From Ornithodoros turicata (lineage: Eukaryota; Arthropoda; Arachnida; Ixodida; Argasidae): a stretch of DNA of 64,000 nucleotides. Positions 1-9,503 of this stretch are shown piece after piece; the stretch's first letter is position 1; each line of letters starts with the position of its first letter. The translations under genes were made by a program, and so were the position numbers. The DNA is taken from assembly GCF_037126465.1 (NCBI RefSeq), contig NC_088201.1:190862031-190926030 (forward strand), read 5' to 3'. The notes beneath the pieces were generated by a model that saw nothing but the letters and a program-made list of their open reading frames with translations, was not told where the DNA came from and did not search any database.

Positions 1-2471
1 CCCTGGTGATGGACAGGGTCCAGGGCTTTCAAGACCGACTCGCGAGCAGAGCCGTAGACAAAGGACCCATAATCAAGTTTCGAGCGAATACATGCAGTAT
101 ACACTTTGTGCAGTGTCTCCTGGTCTGCACCCCAAGATCTGTGAGAAATTATTTTTAGAATGTTTAATGATTTGACACACTTTATCTTTAGGTTTTGGAT
201 ATGAGCCTTGAAGGTCAGCTTCGAGTCGAAAGTGATGCCAAGAAATATGGCTTCTGGTTGAACAAGGATATCTCGTCGGTTAAGCTGCAGTGTAGGTGGT
301 GAAAAGAGTCCTCTAATCCTAGAGAAATGGACACACACAGTTTTCTCAGCTGAAAATTTAAATCCATTTGATGAAGACCACTTGGCCATATTATTGATGG
401 CTACCTGCATCTGTCGTTCGCATATTGACAGGTTCGCGGAGCAACAAGATATTTGAATGTCATCCACGTACAAGGAGAAAGATATGGAGCGTGGGATGAC
501 ATTGGTCACAGAGTTGATTTTCACAATAAATAAGACAACACTGAGAACGGATCCCTGCGGGACACCATTCTCTTGTACGAAGGGGCGGGATAGAGTGGTT
601 CCCAATCTCACTCTAAAGGATCTGTGCTGGAGGAAGTTTGAAATGCATCTAAGGAGTCTGCCCTCCACGCCAAAGGAGTAAAGATCCTGCAGAATACCGT
701 GTCGCCACGCAGTGTCATACGCTTTCTCTAAATCAAAGAAAACGGATAGGCAATGTTGTCTTCTGACGAAGGCTTCACGGATTGTGGTTTCTAGCCGAAC
801 AAGGTGATCCATAGTGGAGCACCCCGTTCGAAAACCGCATTGAAATTCAGAAAGGCAATTATTTTCTTCCAAATGATGAACGAGCCGGTTATTGACCATT
901 CGCTCAAATGTCTTCCCAATACAACTCGTAAGGGCGATAGGTCTGTAACTGGCTGGGTTCGATGCTTCCTTTCTTGGCTTGAGAAGGGGAATGACAGTCG
1001 CAGTCTTCCATAATAATGGTAATGTTCCCTCTGCCCAAACGCGGTTAAAGAAAAGGAGCAACAATTTTTTTGAGTCATCGGACAAGTGGCACAGCATAGA
1101 GTAGGTTACTCTGTCTGGGCCCGGGGCAGTGGCTTTAGCAGCGAATAGGGATCGCTGAAGCTCCACCATCGTGAACCGCTGATTGTACACGTACTCATCA
1201 CCACCACTCATTGGAATTTTTCGTTTCTCAGTGTTTCTTTTTACTCTAAGAAATTCGGGACTGTAATGGGATGAATCAGAGATGCGTTCAAAATGTTGTC
1301 CGAGCGCATCCGCCTGTTCTTGTAGGCTTCCGCACACCTGCCCGTTGACTTCTAAAAGAGGGATTGTATAACTGCGGTGTTCTCCTCTGATTTTGCGAAG
1401 TCTGTCCCACACTACTTTGGAGGGGGTACTGTGAGATAGAGAAGACACGAAGTTGTGCCAAGATGACCGCTTTGCTTGTTTCCGCGTCCATCTGGCCTTG
1501 GCTCTCGCCTTTTTAAACAAAAGAAGATTTTGTGATGTGGGGTACCTCCGAAATGTACCCCACGCACGATTTTGAAGTTTACGAGTTTCCTTGCACTCGC
1601 TGTTCCACCATGGCTTCGGTCGTTTCGGTAGACGACCGGAAGTCTGGGGAATGGATTGTGTTGCTGCATCGAGGATGACGTTGGTAATTACATTGTTGGC
1701 CTCTTCAATCGTCATCCTCTCCACAGGGATTAACGACAGGTCACATTTTTTAGAGAAAGCATTCCAGTCCGCATGTTGGAGCTTCCATCTAGGGCGGCAT
1801 GCTGTCAGACTATTGACTGCACACATATACTTCAGGACCACTGGAAAGTGATCACTCCCAAGTGGGTTTTCTTCCACACTCCATTCTATATTTTGATATA
1901 GAGATGGACTGCAAAGCGATAAATCTAAGACCGAAAAAGACTGACTTGAACAGTGGATGTACGTAGGTGCTCCTGTATTTAAAAGACAGATGGAGGTTGA
2001 TAACAAGACCCTTTCCAACATTTTCCCTCGGCCGTCGGTTCTTGCACTGCCCCAAAGCGGATTGTGGGCGTTAAAGTCGCCTAAGAGTATAAATGGAGTT
2101 GGAAGTTGGCTGATTAAGTGTTCTATATCCCTCTGTGCAAAACTTCCTGATGGTGGCAAATAGACCGAGCAGATAGTGACAATTCTGTCCAGACACATCT
2201 GCACGGCTACGGCTTCCAAGTCTGTAACTAAGTGGACTTCTTTGGACGGAACAGTTCCTCGTGTGACGACAGCCACGCCACCAGATGCGCGAGTGGCGTC
2301 TGTTCGATCTCTTCGAAATACATTGTGTCTACGAATTGGATTTGGTGTGTGTGTGTTTAAGTATGTTTCTTGGAGGCAGAAACATGCTGCATTGTACTTG
2401 TCGAAGAGATCGTTAATGTCGTCTAAGTTAGAAAGTAAACCACGGCAGTTCCACTGGAGGAAGTGGTTCAT
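1..2471 (-). CDS. Retrotransposon ORF2: AP endonuclease plus reverse transcriptase (partial)
   Basis: The start is the ATG at 2471, followed by an EN N-terminus reading MNHFLQWNCRG. My codon-by-codon reading finds no stop through at least 823 codons, where the window ends. The endonuclease shows GDFNAHNPLWG near residue 130 and SDHFPV near 205. The RT shows a motif A FFDLEKAYD near residue 577, GVPQGS near 635 and the catalytic YVDD near 667. The enzyme nicks target DNA and reverse-transcribes element RNA at the nick. All catalytic motifs I can check look intact, so the copy could be active if the missing 3' part is also intact. The I/Jockey group assignment rests on gene order and the CCHC-type ORF1. 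Confidence 0.9.
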   Translation of the reverse strand, partial: MNHFLQWNCRGLLSNLDDINDLFDKYNAACFCLQETYLNTHTPNPIRRHNVFRRDRTDATRASGGVAVVTRGTVPSKEVHLVTDLEAVAVQMCLDRIVTICSVYLPPSGSFAQRDIEHLISQLPTPFILLGDFNAHNPLWGSARTDGRGKMLERVLLSTSICLLNTGAPTYIHCSSQSFSVLDLSLCSPSLYQNIEWSVEENPLGSDHFPVVLKYMCAVNSLTACRPRWKLQHADWNAFSKKCDLSLIPVERMTIEEANNVITNVILDAATQSIPQTSGRLPKRPKPWWNSECKETRKLQNRAWGTFRRYPTSQNLLLFKKARAKARWTRKQAKRSSWHNFVSSLSHSTPSKVVWDRLRKIRGEHRSYTIPLLEVNGQVCGSLQEQADALGQHFERISDSSHYSPEFLRVKRNTEKRKIPMSGGDEYVYNQRFTMVELQRSLFAAKATAPGPDRVTYSMLCHLSDDSKKLLLLFFNRVWAEGTLPLLWKTATVIPLLKPRKEASNPASYRPIALTSCIGKTFERMVNNRLVHHLEENNCLSEFQCGFRTGCSTMDHLVRLETTIREAFVRRQHCLSVFFDLEKAYDTAWRHGILQDLYSFGVEGRLLRCISNFLQHRSFRVRLGTTLSRPFVQENGVPQGSVLSVVLFIVKINSVTNVIPRSISFSLYVDDIQISCCSANLSICERQMQVAINNMAKWSSSNGFKFSAEKTVCVHFSRIRGLFSPPTLQLNRRDILVQPEAIFLGITFDSKLTFKAHIQNLKIKCVKSLNILKIISHRSWGADQETLHKVYTACIRSKLDYGSFVYGSARESVLKALDPVHHQ

Positions 2472-2543
2472 AACGGTCACACTAAAAAGGAGGAAAAGAA
2501 AGCGCAGCACTTGGTGACAACGACTAGAAAGGACTTGTACCAT

Positions 2544-3791
2544 TTAGGGGGGTTGGACCCTTCGCGGGGGTTGTTTCTGTTGCTCATTCCCTTTGAAACC
2601 CCTTCCTCGTCCTTTTTCTCGTTTTTCCTTCCGTTGTGAAGGAATGCTGGGGAGGCTCGACGATGACTTCTGCGACATGCAGTCATCATCATCGACCTCC
2701 GTACTTTGGGTGCCTCTTTGGGAAGGGGTTTTTACGACCCCGTCCCAAACTGATTGTGTGCCATCGACCTTAGAGGAGGCCATGGCTGTTTCTTTGTGGC
2801 CAGTTGAACGGCTGGCCTCCGTAACTGCAGGAGTCACCTGAGTGTCTCCAGCCTCCTGTTGGGGAGTGTAGGGTGGGAACTCAGAGACCTGCGAGCAGGT
2901 TTGAGTTTCCACAGATTTCCTTGGTGGTGCCACTCCCCTGCGCACCACTTCGGAGAAAGATCCTTTCATTTGAAATTCGTATTGTGTCTTTGCAGCTCTG
3001 TAAGGAATGTTTTGTACGGTTTTGATCTTTATGATTTCTTTTTCTTCTTTCCAACGTGGACACGATCGAGAGTACACCGGGTGGTTGCCCTGGCAGTTGG
3101 CACAACGGTACTCATTGCTGCAAGTCTCTGGCGAATGGTCTTTGCCAGAGCACTTTGGGCAGGTGGAGTGTCCGCGGCAGACAAGCGAACTGTGCCCAAA
3201 ATGCTGGCACTTGAAACAACGTCTTGGGTTTGGAATGTATGGTCTGACATTGCAACTGAGGTAACCAGCCTTTATATTAGAAGGTAACGCATGTAGTTGA
3301 AAAGAAAGAATAATGTGCTTGGTTGGGATTTCCTTACCATCCCTCCTCATAATGATCCGTTTTGCAGAGACCACGCCCTGCTCACTCAGTCCATCTTCAA
3401 TCTCAGATTCTGTGCATTCGATGAGTTCATCTTCTGATATTACACCTTTGGTTATGTTCAGTGTGCGGTGTACGTTAACATTTACAGGTATGTTCCCGAT
3501 GTTTGACAGTGTCTGTAGTGCCGTGCTTTGATGTTTGTTCTGTACTTCGACCTGGATATCCCCTGCATTCAGTTTTCTTGCGTTGTAAGATTTACCGATT
3601 ACTTTTTCGAGTTCCTTCGCCACAACAAAAGGAGAAACTTTAGCAAGTGGCTTTCCCTCTTCCTTAGACTGAATTATTAGGAACTTCGGAAACCAAGGGT
3701 CTGGAGACAGATCAAGCAGATTCGGTTCAGGTCTCTCGGTGCGGCTCCGTTTTAGGCGCCGATCAGTTTTTTTAGAGTGGTGGTTATCCAT
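2544..3791 (-). CDS. Retrotransposon ORF1: gag-like nucleic-acid-binding protein, 415 aa
   Basis: An uninterrupted 415-residue frame lies directly upstream of ORF2. The N-terminal ~190 residues match the usual position of an RRM-like or gag-like domain. Three CCHC-type zinc knuckles follow: C192-C195-H200-C205, C211-C214-H219-C224 and C230-C233-H237-C244. The C-terminus is polar and rich in Ser, Gln and Lys. Proteins of this layout bind element RNA and build the ribonucleoprotein used in retrotransposition. The ATG at 3791 is followed by a basic stretch and is preceded by leader sequence with no other coding signal. Confidence 0.9.
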   Translation of the reverse strand: MDNHHSKKTDRRLKRSRTERPEPNLLDLSPDPWFPKFLIIQSKEEGKPLAKVSPFVVAKELEKVIGKSYNARKLNAGDIQVEVQNKHQSTALQTLSNIGNIPVNVNVHRTLNITKGVISEDELIECTESEIEDGLSEQGVVSAKRIIMRRDGKEIPTKHIILSFQLHALPSNIKAGYLSCNVRPYIPNPRRCFKCQHFGHSSLVCRGHSTCPKCSGKDHSPETCSNEYRCANCQGNHPVYSRSCPRWKEEKEIIKIKTVQNIPYRAAKTQYEFQMKGSFSEVVRRGVAPPRKSVETQTCSQVSEFPPYTPQQEAGDTQVTPAVTEASRSTGHKETAMASSKVDGTQSVWDGVVKTPSQRGTQSTEVDDDDCMSQKSSSSLPSIPSQRKEKREKGRGRGFKGNEQQKQPPRRVQPP

Positions 3792-4335
3792 GTAAGAAGA
3801 TATTATTGTTCAGTGCAGCAGGCGTGTCGCCCACCATGGAGCCCAACTTGGGGAACGTGCCCCGCACGCTAACACCTACCTCTGCACTATACCCTAGTGC
3901 AGCTTCTGAAGAGTGAAAAGACTGCCCAAGGTTGACCCTTGCCGCCAAAGAAGGTGAAGGGAGGAAAAGGAAGACAGTGAAGGAGTGGAGAAAGAAAAAG
4001 TAATGAAAAGGGAGATGGCGACTAGCTGAACAATCCTGGCTGGGCCTCCCAGGACCACCCGACTATGGGAAGCAGGGGCCAAAGCGGTGTATTGCTTTCC
4101 CGGAGGGGCCCCGAAGGGTCCTAAACAACCTCCGGGTCCACTCAACCGCCAGGATCCCCCTTTCCCCAGACACGGGAAAGCCACGCACAGCTATACGTGG
4201 GGGTCTCCCTCCTGCGGCGACCCAACCGTTGGTGCAGGAGGGGGCTACTGCGGCTGCTGCCGGGCGATGGGGGCGCCAACTTCCCGACGCCGGGGGCAAA
4301 ACATGTGTCCTCTGGTGCTGTCGCATCGTTCAATG
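3792..4335 (-). other. 5' leader/UTR of the non-LTR element
   Basis: This ~540-nt GC-rich stretch lies upstream of ORF1 on the minus strand, with no convincing ORF. It ends against a TA microsatellite, which may mark the insertion site. Non-LTR elements of this group carry an internal promoter in such leaders; no promoter motif was resolved here. Confidence 0.55.
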
Positions 4336-4339
4336 AGTA

Positions 4340-4341
<2 letters not shown>

Positions 4342-4375
<34 letters not shown>
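4342..4375. repeat. (TA)n microsatellite
   Basis: About 17 uninterrupted TA dinucleotides at the 5' border of the retrotransposon. Confidence 0.98.
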
Positions 4376-4376
<1 letters not shown>

Positions 4377-4388
4377 CTCACTCAACTC

Positions 4389-4474
4389 ACTCAAACGTTG
4401 CCTGCCTGCGTACTGTTGATGAGGCCCAACAAAGCCGAAACAGCTGTCCAGTACTGGCGTGGCGACGTTTGAGT
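4389..4474 (+). ncRNA. Hammerhead-ribozyme-like motif, copy 1
   Basis: An outer 14-bp helix pairs 4389-4402 with 4461-4474, with one G-U. Inside it, GTACTG (4410-4415) pairs with CAGTAC (4449-4454) to complete stem I. The core TTGATGA is at 4416-4422, stem II arms flank 4427-4432, GAAA is at 4437-4440, a minimal CAG/CTG stem III at 4441-4446, and the predicted cleavage site TC at 4447-4448. The layout is a type I hammerhead with very short stem III. The canonical core begins with C, here T, which would change the essential C3-G8 pair to U-G and probably impair cleavage. Stem II of this copy also carries one mismatch. Confidence 0.6.
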
Positions 4475-4621
4475 TACAAACATATGCTATACGTGCAGCC
4501 AAAGAGCTCTGGCTATTTTTTTCCTTTTATACTTCACTGGCTTTGCACTGGGCTTTCAGTGAGTGAGCTATCTCACCCTGACGGGAGGAATCACGTGTTA
4601 CGTGACCTTCCGACTCCATCC

Positions 4622-4707
4622 ACTCAAACGTTGCCTGCCTGCGTACTGTTGACGAGGCCCAACAAGGCCGAAACAGCTGTCCAGTACTGGCATGGCGACG
4701 TTTGAGT
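4622..4707 (+). ncRNA. Hammerhead-ribozyme-like motif, copy 2
   Basis: Same fold as the first unit, with a fully paired GGCC/GGCC stem II. The core reads TTGACGA; the change at position 7 is tolerated in hammerheads, whereas the leading T in place of C is not expected to be. The outer helix and the GTACTG/CAGTAC stem are retained. Confidence 0.6.
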
Positions 4708-4858
4708 TACAAACATATGCTATACGTGCAGCCAAAGAGCTCCGGCTATTTTTTTTTTTCAGTTTATACTTCACTGGCTTTGCACTGGGCTTTCAGTCAG
4801 TGAGCTATCTCACCCTGACGGGAGGAATCACGTGTTACGTGACCTTCTGACGCCATCC

Positions 4859-4944
4859 ACTCAAACGTTTGCTGCCTGCGTACTGTTGATGAGGCCCAAC
4901 AAGGCCGAAACAGCTGTCCAGTACTGGCATGGGGACGTTTGAGT
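4859..4944 (+). ncRNA. Hammerhead-ribozyme-like motif, copy 3
   Basis: Same core (TTGATGA, GGCC stem II, GAAA, CAG/CTG stem III, TC cleavage site) and the same inner stem I. The outer helix is slightly altered by an extra T on the 5' side and a C-to-G change on the 3' side. The unit ends shortly after the motif, where unrelated sequence begins. Confidence 0.55.
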
Positions 4945-5753
4945 TACAAACACAGGTGCTTCTACAGGACAAGGAATAAAAGGGAACTTTAATAAAAACT
5001 AAGAGGGGGTACTCGACGTTTCGACAGCAGCGCTGTCTTCAACAGGAATGGGATATTATGGTGACGCAAGACAATTGCAAAGAATGAGAGGGGAATATGT
5101 ACAAGGAGAGAGGGCAGCACACGTGCTTTGTCAAACAAAGGTAAAGGGGTACAATGAATCACAGGCAGTCATGTTCTTCGCCTGAGGGCAATGATTTCCT
5201 GGGGTGACCAACCGGGGAGTCTGAAAGAGAGACTCCCCGGCTGGTCACCCCAGGAAATCATATATCCCGCCTTGAAGAATGTGAAACTTGCACCACAGCA
5301 TGAGCTCAATGTGTCGAAAATATAAATAAGGTTGCACCTCGTTGCTATGGTCGCTTCTGCGCCCGACAAAAATCGTCCATCAAGCAAGTTTTCGATATTA
5401 TCAAGTACTACGGAAAGGGGGTTTATCCAAGAAATTAAGCAATGAATGGCTGCTCGACTCCCGAGATAACCCCATTTCCTTCTGAATGCTTATGACCTGA
5501 CAAAAGAATGAATGTCAAAGTCCATATCGCTTCCTTTTGTACAAGATAGCACTTTGAACCATACTACGTGTTTCTGGTCAGTTCAACCCATGTCAATTTT
5601 TTTCTCGACGCAGTTTCATAGAGATGCATCAAATTCAAACCACAACATCAGACAATGGCAACGCCTTCGACCATTGTAATACCCCAAAATTTGTTGTCCT
5701 AATAATGCAAAAAGTAATGCAATTGAAGGTACCTTGCTCACGGCTCCTCGCAG
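4945..5753. other. No gene recognised; repeat debris
   Basis: I see no supported coding region. The stretch 4965-5060 contains GTCGAAACGTCGA-type sequence on the minus strand, next to a small palindrome around CAGCAGCGCTG. I associate this style with 3' regions of Penelope-like elements, but no GIY-YIG or RT coding sequence is visible, so that remains a guess. A long hairpin is annotated separately. Confidence 0.3.
5191..5261. repeat. Near-perfect hairpin, 32-bp arms, 7-nt loop
   Basis: 5191-5222 is the reverse complement of 5230-5261 with a single mismatch. The loop is GAAAGAG. The arms contain GGGGTGACCAACCGGGGAGT and its complement. Such a recent inverted duplication could be a replication or template-switch product, or part of an uncharacterised element. 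Confidence 0.93.
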
Positions 5754-7647
5754 CACATGTGCTCCATTAACTACAGGATTGGGAAGTCGACGGCGTGCAA
5801 GATTATACAGAAAACATGCGAGGCCATATGGCATGCACTTGAACCTGTCTACCTGCCGGTATGCATTGTTTGCATGTATGGTTATAAGAAGAGATTCTTG
5901 TTTACAGCAGTGCAAGAAAATATGCCTGTCTCCTGTGTTCTGTTTGTTTTCTCCATGTTTTCCTGGCACTTCATCACACCTCCAAGCAGTTTCCCCAACT
6001 ATGTTCTATTTCAGTGTCCCACAATGTCGACTTGGGAGAGCACAGCCCGTGATTTTCAGGAGATGTGTGACTTCCCCAACTGTGTCGGTGCCATAGATGG
6101 CAAACATGTAGCCGTTCAGAACCTTCCAAACGGAGGATCAGAGTTCTTTAACTACAAGGGCTATTACAGCATCGTGCTACTAGCTGTCTGTGACGCAAGA
6201 TACAGGTTCTTGAAAGTGCACATTGAGGAGCAGGGCCGAGGGAGTGACGGGGGCATATTCCGAAATACGGACTTTGGAGCTCAGCTAGCCAGTAGATGCC
6301 TGGATATTCCGCAACCAAAGAAACTGCAAAAGAGCTCGGTGCATTTAGCGCATGTAATCGTGGGAGATGAAGCATTCCCACTTTTGCTGAACTTAATGCG
6401 GCCATACCCAGGGAAGCAGCTTAATCTGATTGATTGATTGATTGATTGATTATGTGTTTAATGGCACAAAGGCAACAAAGGCCATAGAGCGCCAAAACTA
6501 TGGTGAGTGTGTCGGAGATGATTATGGGAAAGATGATGTGAGAGAGTGTGTGGTAGTTTAAACCTATCTACAGGTATGAGCGATGAGCGATGAGATTGAC
6601 CAGGATAAGAGAGAGAGGAGGATGACCATAACTAGCGAGCATGGCAGTTAAAAGCTATCTACAAGTGTGACAATGAGATATTTACATGAGGAGTTCGGTG
6701 ATATTGGATAAAAGCGGAGCAATGCTTATCATCTACATCTGACTAAGAAACCCACACGTGGTCAAAAATTTAATGACGTTATCAAATGGCACAAGAGGGG
6801 TGTCACCCAGTAGAAGGGCTGGGTGGAGTGGGACATGGTATCTGTAGAATGCGGTGAAATACTGCTGGCGTTGGTGTTCGAAGTGAGGGCAGGATGCCAG
6901 TACGTGTAAGACAGTCAAGCTGTCACTACAGTGCGCACAAGCTGGCGGATCCTGACCTCTGAGTAGGTGGTGATGCGTGAGCCATGTGTGTCCAATCCTC
7001 AATCTCGCGTAAAGAACTTCGGCCGATCTGTTGATGTGTTCAGTCCGATGCGGGCGGGAAACGTGTGGCTGTGTGAGGTGTAGCTTGTTATTTTCTTCCA
7101 TGTCCCACTCCTGCTGCCACTGTGTGCAGACAGCTCTCTTTAACACTGGCAGGATGTCTTGGTAGGGTAGTCCTACAGCTGACTCCTCTTGTGCCAACGC
7201 TCGCCGAGCCTCACGGTCGGCTCGTTCATTCCCCTTAATCTGAAAAAGGCTGTGTTTAACTACAGACTGTCGAGGGCCAGGAGGATAATTGAAAACTCAT
7301 TTGGCATTCTTGCAAGCAGATGGCGTATTTACAGACAGCCAATAATAGCAAGCCTGCCAACATTGAAAGCAATGGTCATGAGTACAGTATATCTGCACAA
7401 CTACCTCCGCACATTAGATGAAGCAGAAGCTGTTCAAGATAGTTGCTATTGTCCACTTGGGTATGTAGACACCGAAAGTATGTCAGCTGATGTTGTGCCT
7501 GGGAGGTGGAGGGCATCTGTGACATGCAGTGATGCCATCAGGGATGCGACATCCCTGAGCAGCAACATGTATTCTAGCGATGCACGGAAAGTGCGGGATA
7601 CATATGCAGACTATTTCTGCTCTATTGGAGAGAAGCCAGGTCAATAG
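5754..7647 (+). pseudogene. PIF/Harbinger transposase (HARBI1-like), split by a LINE
   Basis: The first visible exon (about 5754-5858) encodes IGKSTACKIIQKTCEAIW, the usual N-terminal part. An intron (5859-6014, GTATGC...TTTCAG, phase 0, 156 nt) precedes the DDE exon. That exon shows FPNCVGAIDGKHV (first Asp), SDGGIFRNTDFG (second Asp) and, after the LINE insertion, RRIIENSFGILASRWRIY (Glu). The frame resumes exactly on the far side of the insertion when one TSD copy is ignored, and ends at the stop at 7647. The family excises and integrates elements at TTA/TAA sites. The far N-terminus is missing, and with the insertion this copy is not functional. Confidence 0.88.
6430..7233 (-). mobile_element. 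5'-truncated LINE with GATT-repeat tail, RNase H region remnant
   Basis: Flanked by a 10-bp TSD, CTTAATCTGA, at 6420-6429 and 7234-7243. On the minus strand it carries an ORF2 C-terminus (stop at 6733) including HVLASCPHFEHQRQQYF. This is followed by a 3' UTR shared with the other GATT-tail copies and an (AATC)n tail. Truncation at the 5' end plus TSD is the signature of target-primed reverse transcription. It interrupts the Harbinger transposase coding exon. Confidence 0.92.
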
Positions 7648-7803
7648 AGCGTAGTTCGTCGTGGATGCCAGCCAGAAATGTAAGCTCGAGGACGCACTGA
7701 AATTATGGGTTTTGCGACACTTTCTATGGCTGACAGGTGCACCACCATAAACATGTAAAAAATACAGTGACACAGTTTTGTAAACTATGTATTCATTAAA
7801 CAG

Positions 7804-8110
7804 TTACTCATGACCATACATCACATCAAAACGAAGCTGCTGAATGCGCAATTGCATAAGATGCCTTTGTCTATCATCCATCATAGCAAGCACTGGCCGA
7901 AGGCTCAGCAAAAAAAGAGTGTCGCTGTCCCTCATGTCAACGTAATCTTGCGAAGGTGCTGAGGCTCTGCTCATTTGCCTTGTTGCGGACACAAGCACCT
8001 CCTGCAGCGTTGCAATTGTTTGCTCCGGCCTTCTGCGCTTCGGTCTTCATGATCCTGGAGAGACTGGAAATCCTGCGTTGGTGTGAACGCAGAGGCCGAC
8101 GAGCCGTCCT
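7804..8110 (-). pseudogene. BESS-motif fragment of Harbinger accessory (MADF/Myb-like) protein
   Basis: On the minus strand, the last 64 codons (7998-7804) contain DSDTLFLLSLRPVLAMMDD followed by RQRHLMQLRIQQL. This matches the BESS protein-interaction motif usually found C-terminal to MADF domains. An upstream reading, KRRRPEQTIATLQE, is in the same frame, and an intron acceptor-like TTGCAG lies near 8111. A frame break sits near 8060. Autonomous PIF/Harbinger elements carry a second DNA-binding protein, and this fragment is convergent to the transposase. No MADF domain remains upstream. Confidence 0.6.
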
Positions 8111-8491
8111 GCAAATTAATATATTGAACAAAGGTGTGAAGAAATATTGGCATGTGGCCGGCCTGTGTGTCATGACAGAGCCTGAATTTTTCAGGAAATA
8201 TTTTCTTTTCCTAAATTTGCGGGGGAAAATTGGGTAAATAAACATGCGCTCTAAATTCATGCCTTCCAGTCCGTTAATTTTGGGGAGAAATCAGGCTGAG
8301 TTTCTCAAACTAACTGTAGTGGTTTGGTACACACAGTGACGTAACTGCATTTGCTGCGGAACAAGTTAGTGTGTATTCCTACAGACGGCGCAGTGAGTGC
8401 AATTTACCACTTAAATTCTGGTTTCGCCCTAAAGAGGCAAGCTTCAGTTCTGGGAAGAATCGGGTTAAACCCTAAAACTTCAGGTTCTAAT

Positions 8492-8680
8492 TGATTGATT
8501 GATTGATTGATTATGTGTTTAATGGCACAAAGGCAACAAAGGCCATAGAGCGCCAAAACTATGCTGAGTGTGTCGGAGACGATTATGGGAAAGATGATGT
8601 GAGAGAGAGTGTGGTAGTTAAAACCCAAGCAGCAAAATGTACCGAAAGTCGGGTGCAATAGGGGTGGACGGGTAGGTGGT
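8492..8680 (-). mobile_element. LINE 3' tail insertion (GATT family)
   Basis: The TSD AGGTTCTAAT is at 8482-8491 and 8681-8690. The insert starts with the GATT repeat and the shared ATGTGTTTAATGGCACAAAG 3' UTR. It keeps only ~135 bp of that plus ~55 bp of other sequence at its 5' end. Confidence 0.88.
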
Positions 8681-8815
8681 AGGTTCTAATGACGATTCGT
8701 TTGTGATAAGTCTTCATAAGCAAATCATAAGCAACACTTAATTAAATTCCAAGGGCCTCTCTGGTAATAAGCTAAGTTTGGATTTATGCACTCGAGATTT
8801 GATGGATAGCAAAAG

Positions 8816-9503
8816 CAGGAATGGGCATAAATACAGTTTTTGAGTATTTAAATATATATACAAAATATGTTATATTCTTTGACTGTTGATGATATTACTT
8901 ACATGCAGCGCTGCATTGTGGTTAATGTGTACAGAAGGTAGCGCCACTTATTGCTAGTGGCTCATACAGAGTATAAAAATAAACTGAGGCCGTGCGCTCT
9001 TCTATTTCGTTCTTGCCCGAGCCTCGAAGAAGATATGTGTTTCCTATCTATGCGATAGCGCCGGGGTGGGGGGCGTTTCTCGCTTCCCATGTTGACAATG
9101 TGGGCACGACAACTTCGTGCAACGTCGGGCTATCCAGCCTCTCAACCATAACAAAATACTTTGTTGAAAGAGGTATTTAAATACTCTGCATAAATACTTT
9201 TCAATATGTGTATTTAAATACCATAACTACTACCATAAATGCTGTGAACATCTCATTCGGAATTAGAGAACTATTAACAATCAGAACAACAAATCATCAA
9301 GGAAAAATGGCATTGGTTTGTTATTAATCATGACAATTTTAATATTACAAGTTTCTGACTGCATCTTCTAGGTATCCTCTGTTCGACCATAGAATTACAT
9401 TCACAAAGGAGAACACCTCTGGACAGGTGACGGTGGTCGTATATTTGGTTTATATTTTAAATAATATTTTAATTACAACGCATTTAAATACTGCCCATCC
9501 CTG
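8816..9503. mobile_element. Non-autonomous hAT-type element, ~690 bp
   Basis: The ends are CAGGAATGGGCA and, inverted, CAGGGATGGGCA. Both are followed by AT-rich subterminal TATTTAAAT repeats. The flanks read ATAGCAAAAG (8806-8815) and ATAGCAAG (9504-9511), consistent with an 8-bp TSD with a 2-bp later change. There is no coding region; it probably depends on a hAT transposase in trans. Confidence 0.7.

Larger units (their letters stand above)
1..4335 (-). mobile_element. Non-LTR retrotransposon (I/Jockey-like), 5' part, cut by window edge
   Basis: Read on the minus strand, the element has a GC-rich leader (about 4335 to 3792), ORF1 (3791-2544), a 72-nt gap, then ORF2 from 2471 to the window edge. 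Both ORFs are free of stops in my reading, so this looks like a young copy. The 3' end, a possible RNase H domain and the tail lie beyond position 1. The RNase H-bearing LINE fragments at 6430-7233 and 27948-28875 share its orientation and could be 3' ends of the same or a sister family. That link is inference, since the sequences do not overlap. Confidence 0.88.
4389..4944 (+). repeat. Tandem repeat, ~235-bp unit, about 2.4 copies
   Basis: The same ACTCAAACG start recurs at 4389, 4622 and 4859, giving periods of 233 and 237 bp. Copies are highly similar across a core (first ~86 bp of each unit) and a spacer containing TATGCTATACGTGCAGCC, a T-run and a CACGTGTTACGTGAC segment. The third unit stops after its core. 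Each core folds as a hammerhead-like structure, annotated separately. Short tandem units with ribozymes are known from Penelope-like elements, retrozymes and some satellites. Confidence 0.93.

Noticed and set aside
6427..6560. GATT-tailed repeats as an independent SINE
   Set aside because: Longer copies (6430-7233, 27948-28875) run directly into LINE ORF2 coding sequence, so the short copies are truncated LINE ends. No tRNA-like head with A/B boxes was seen.
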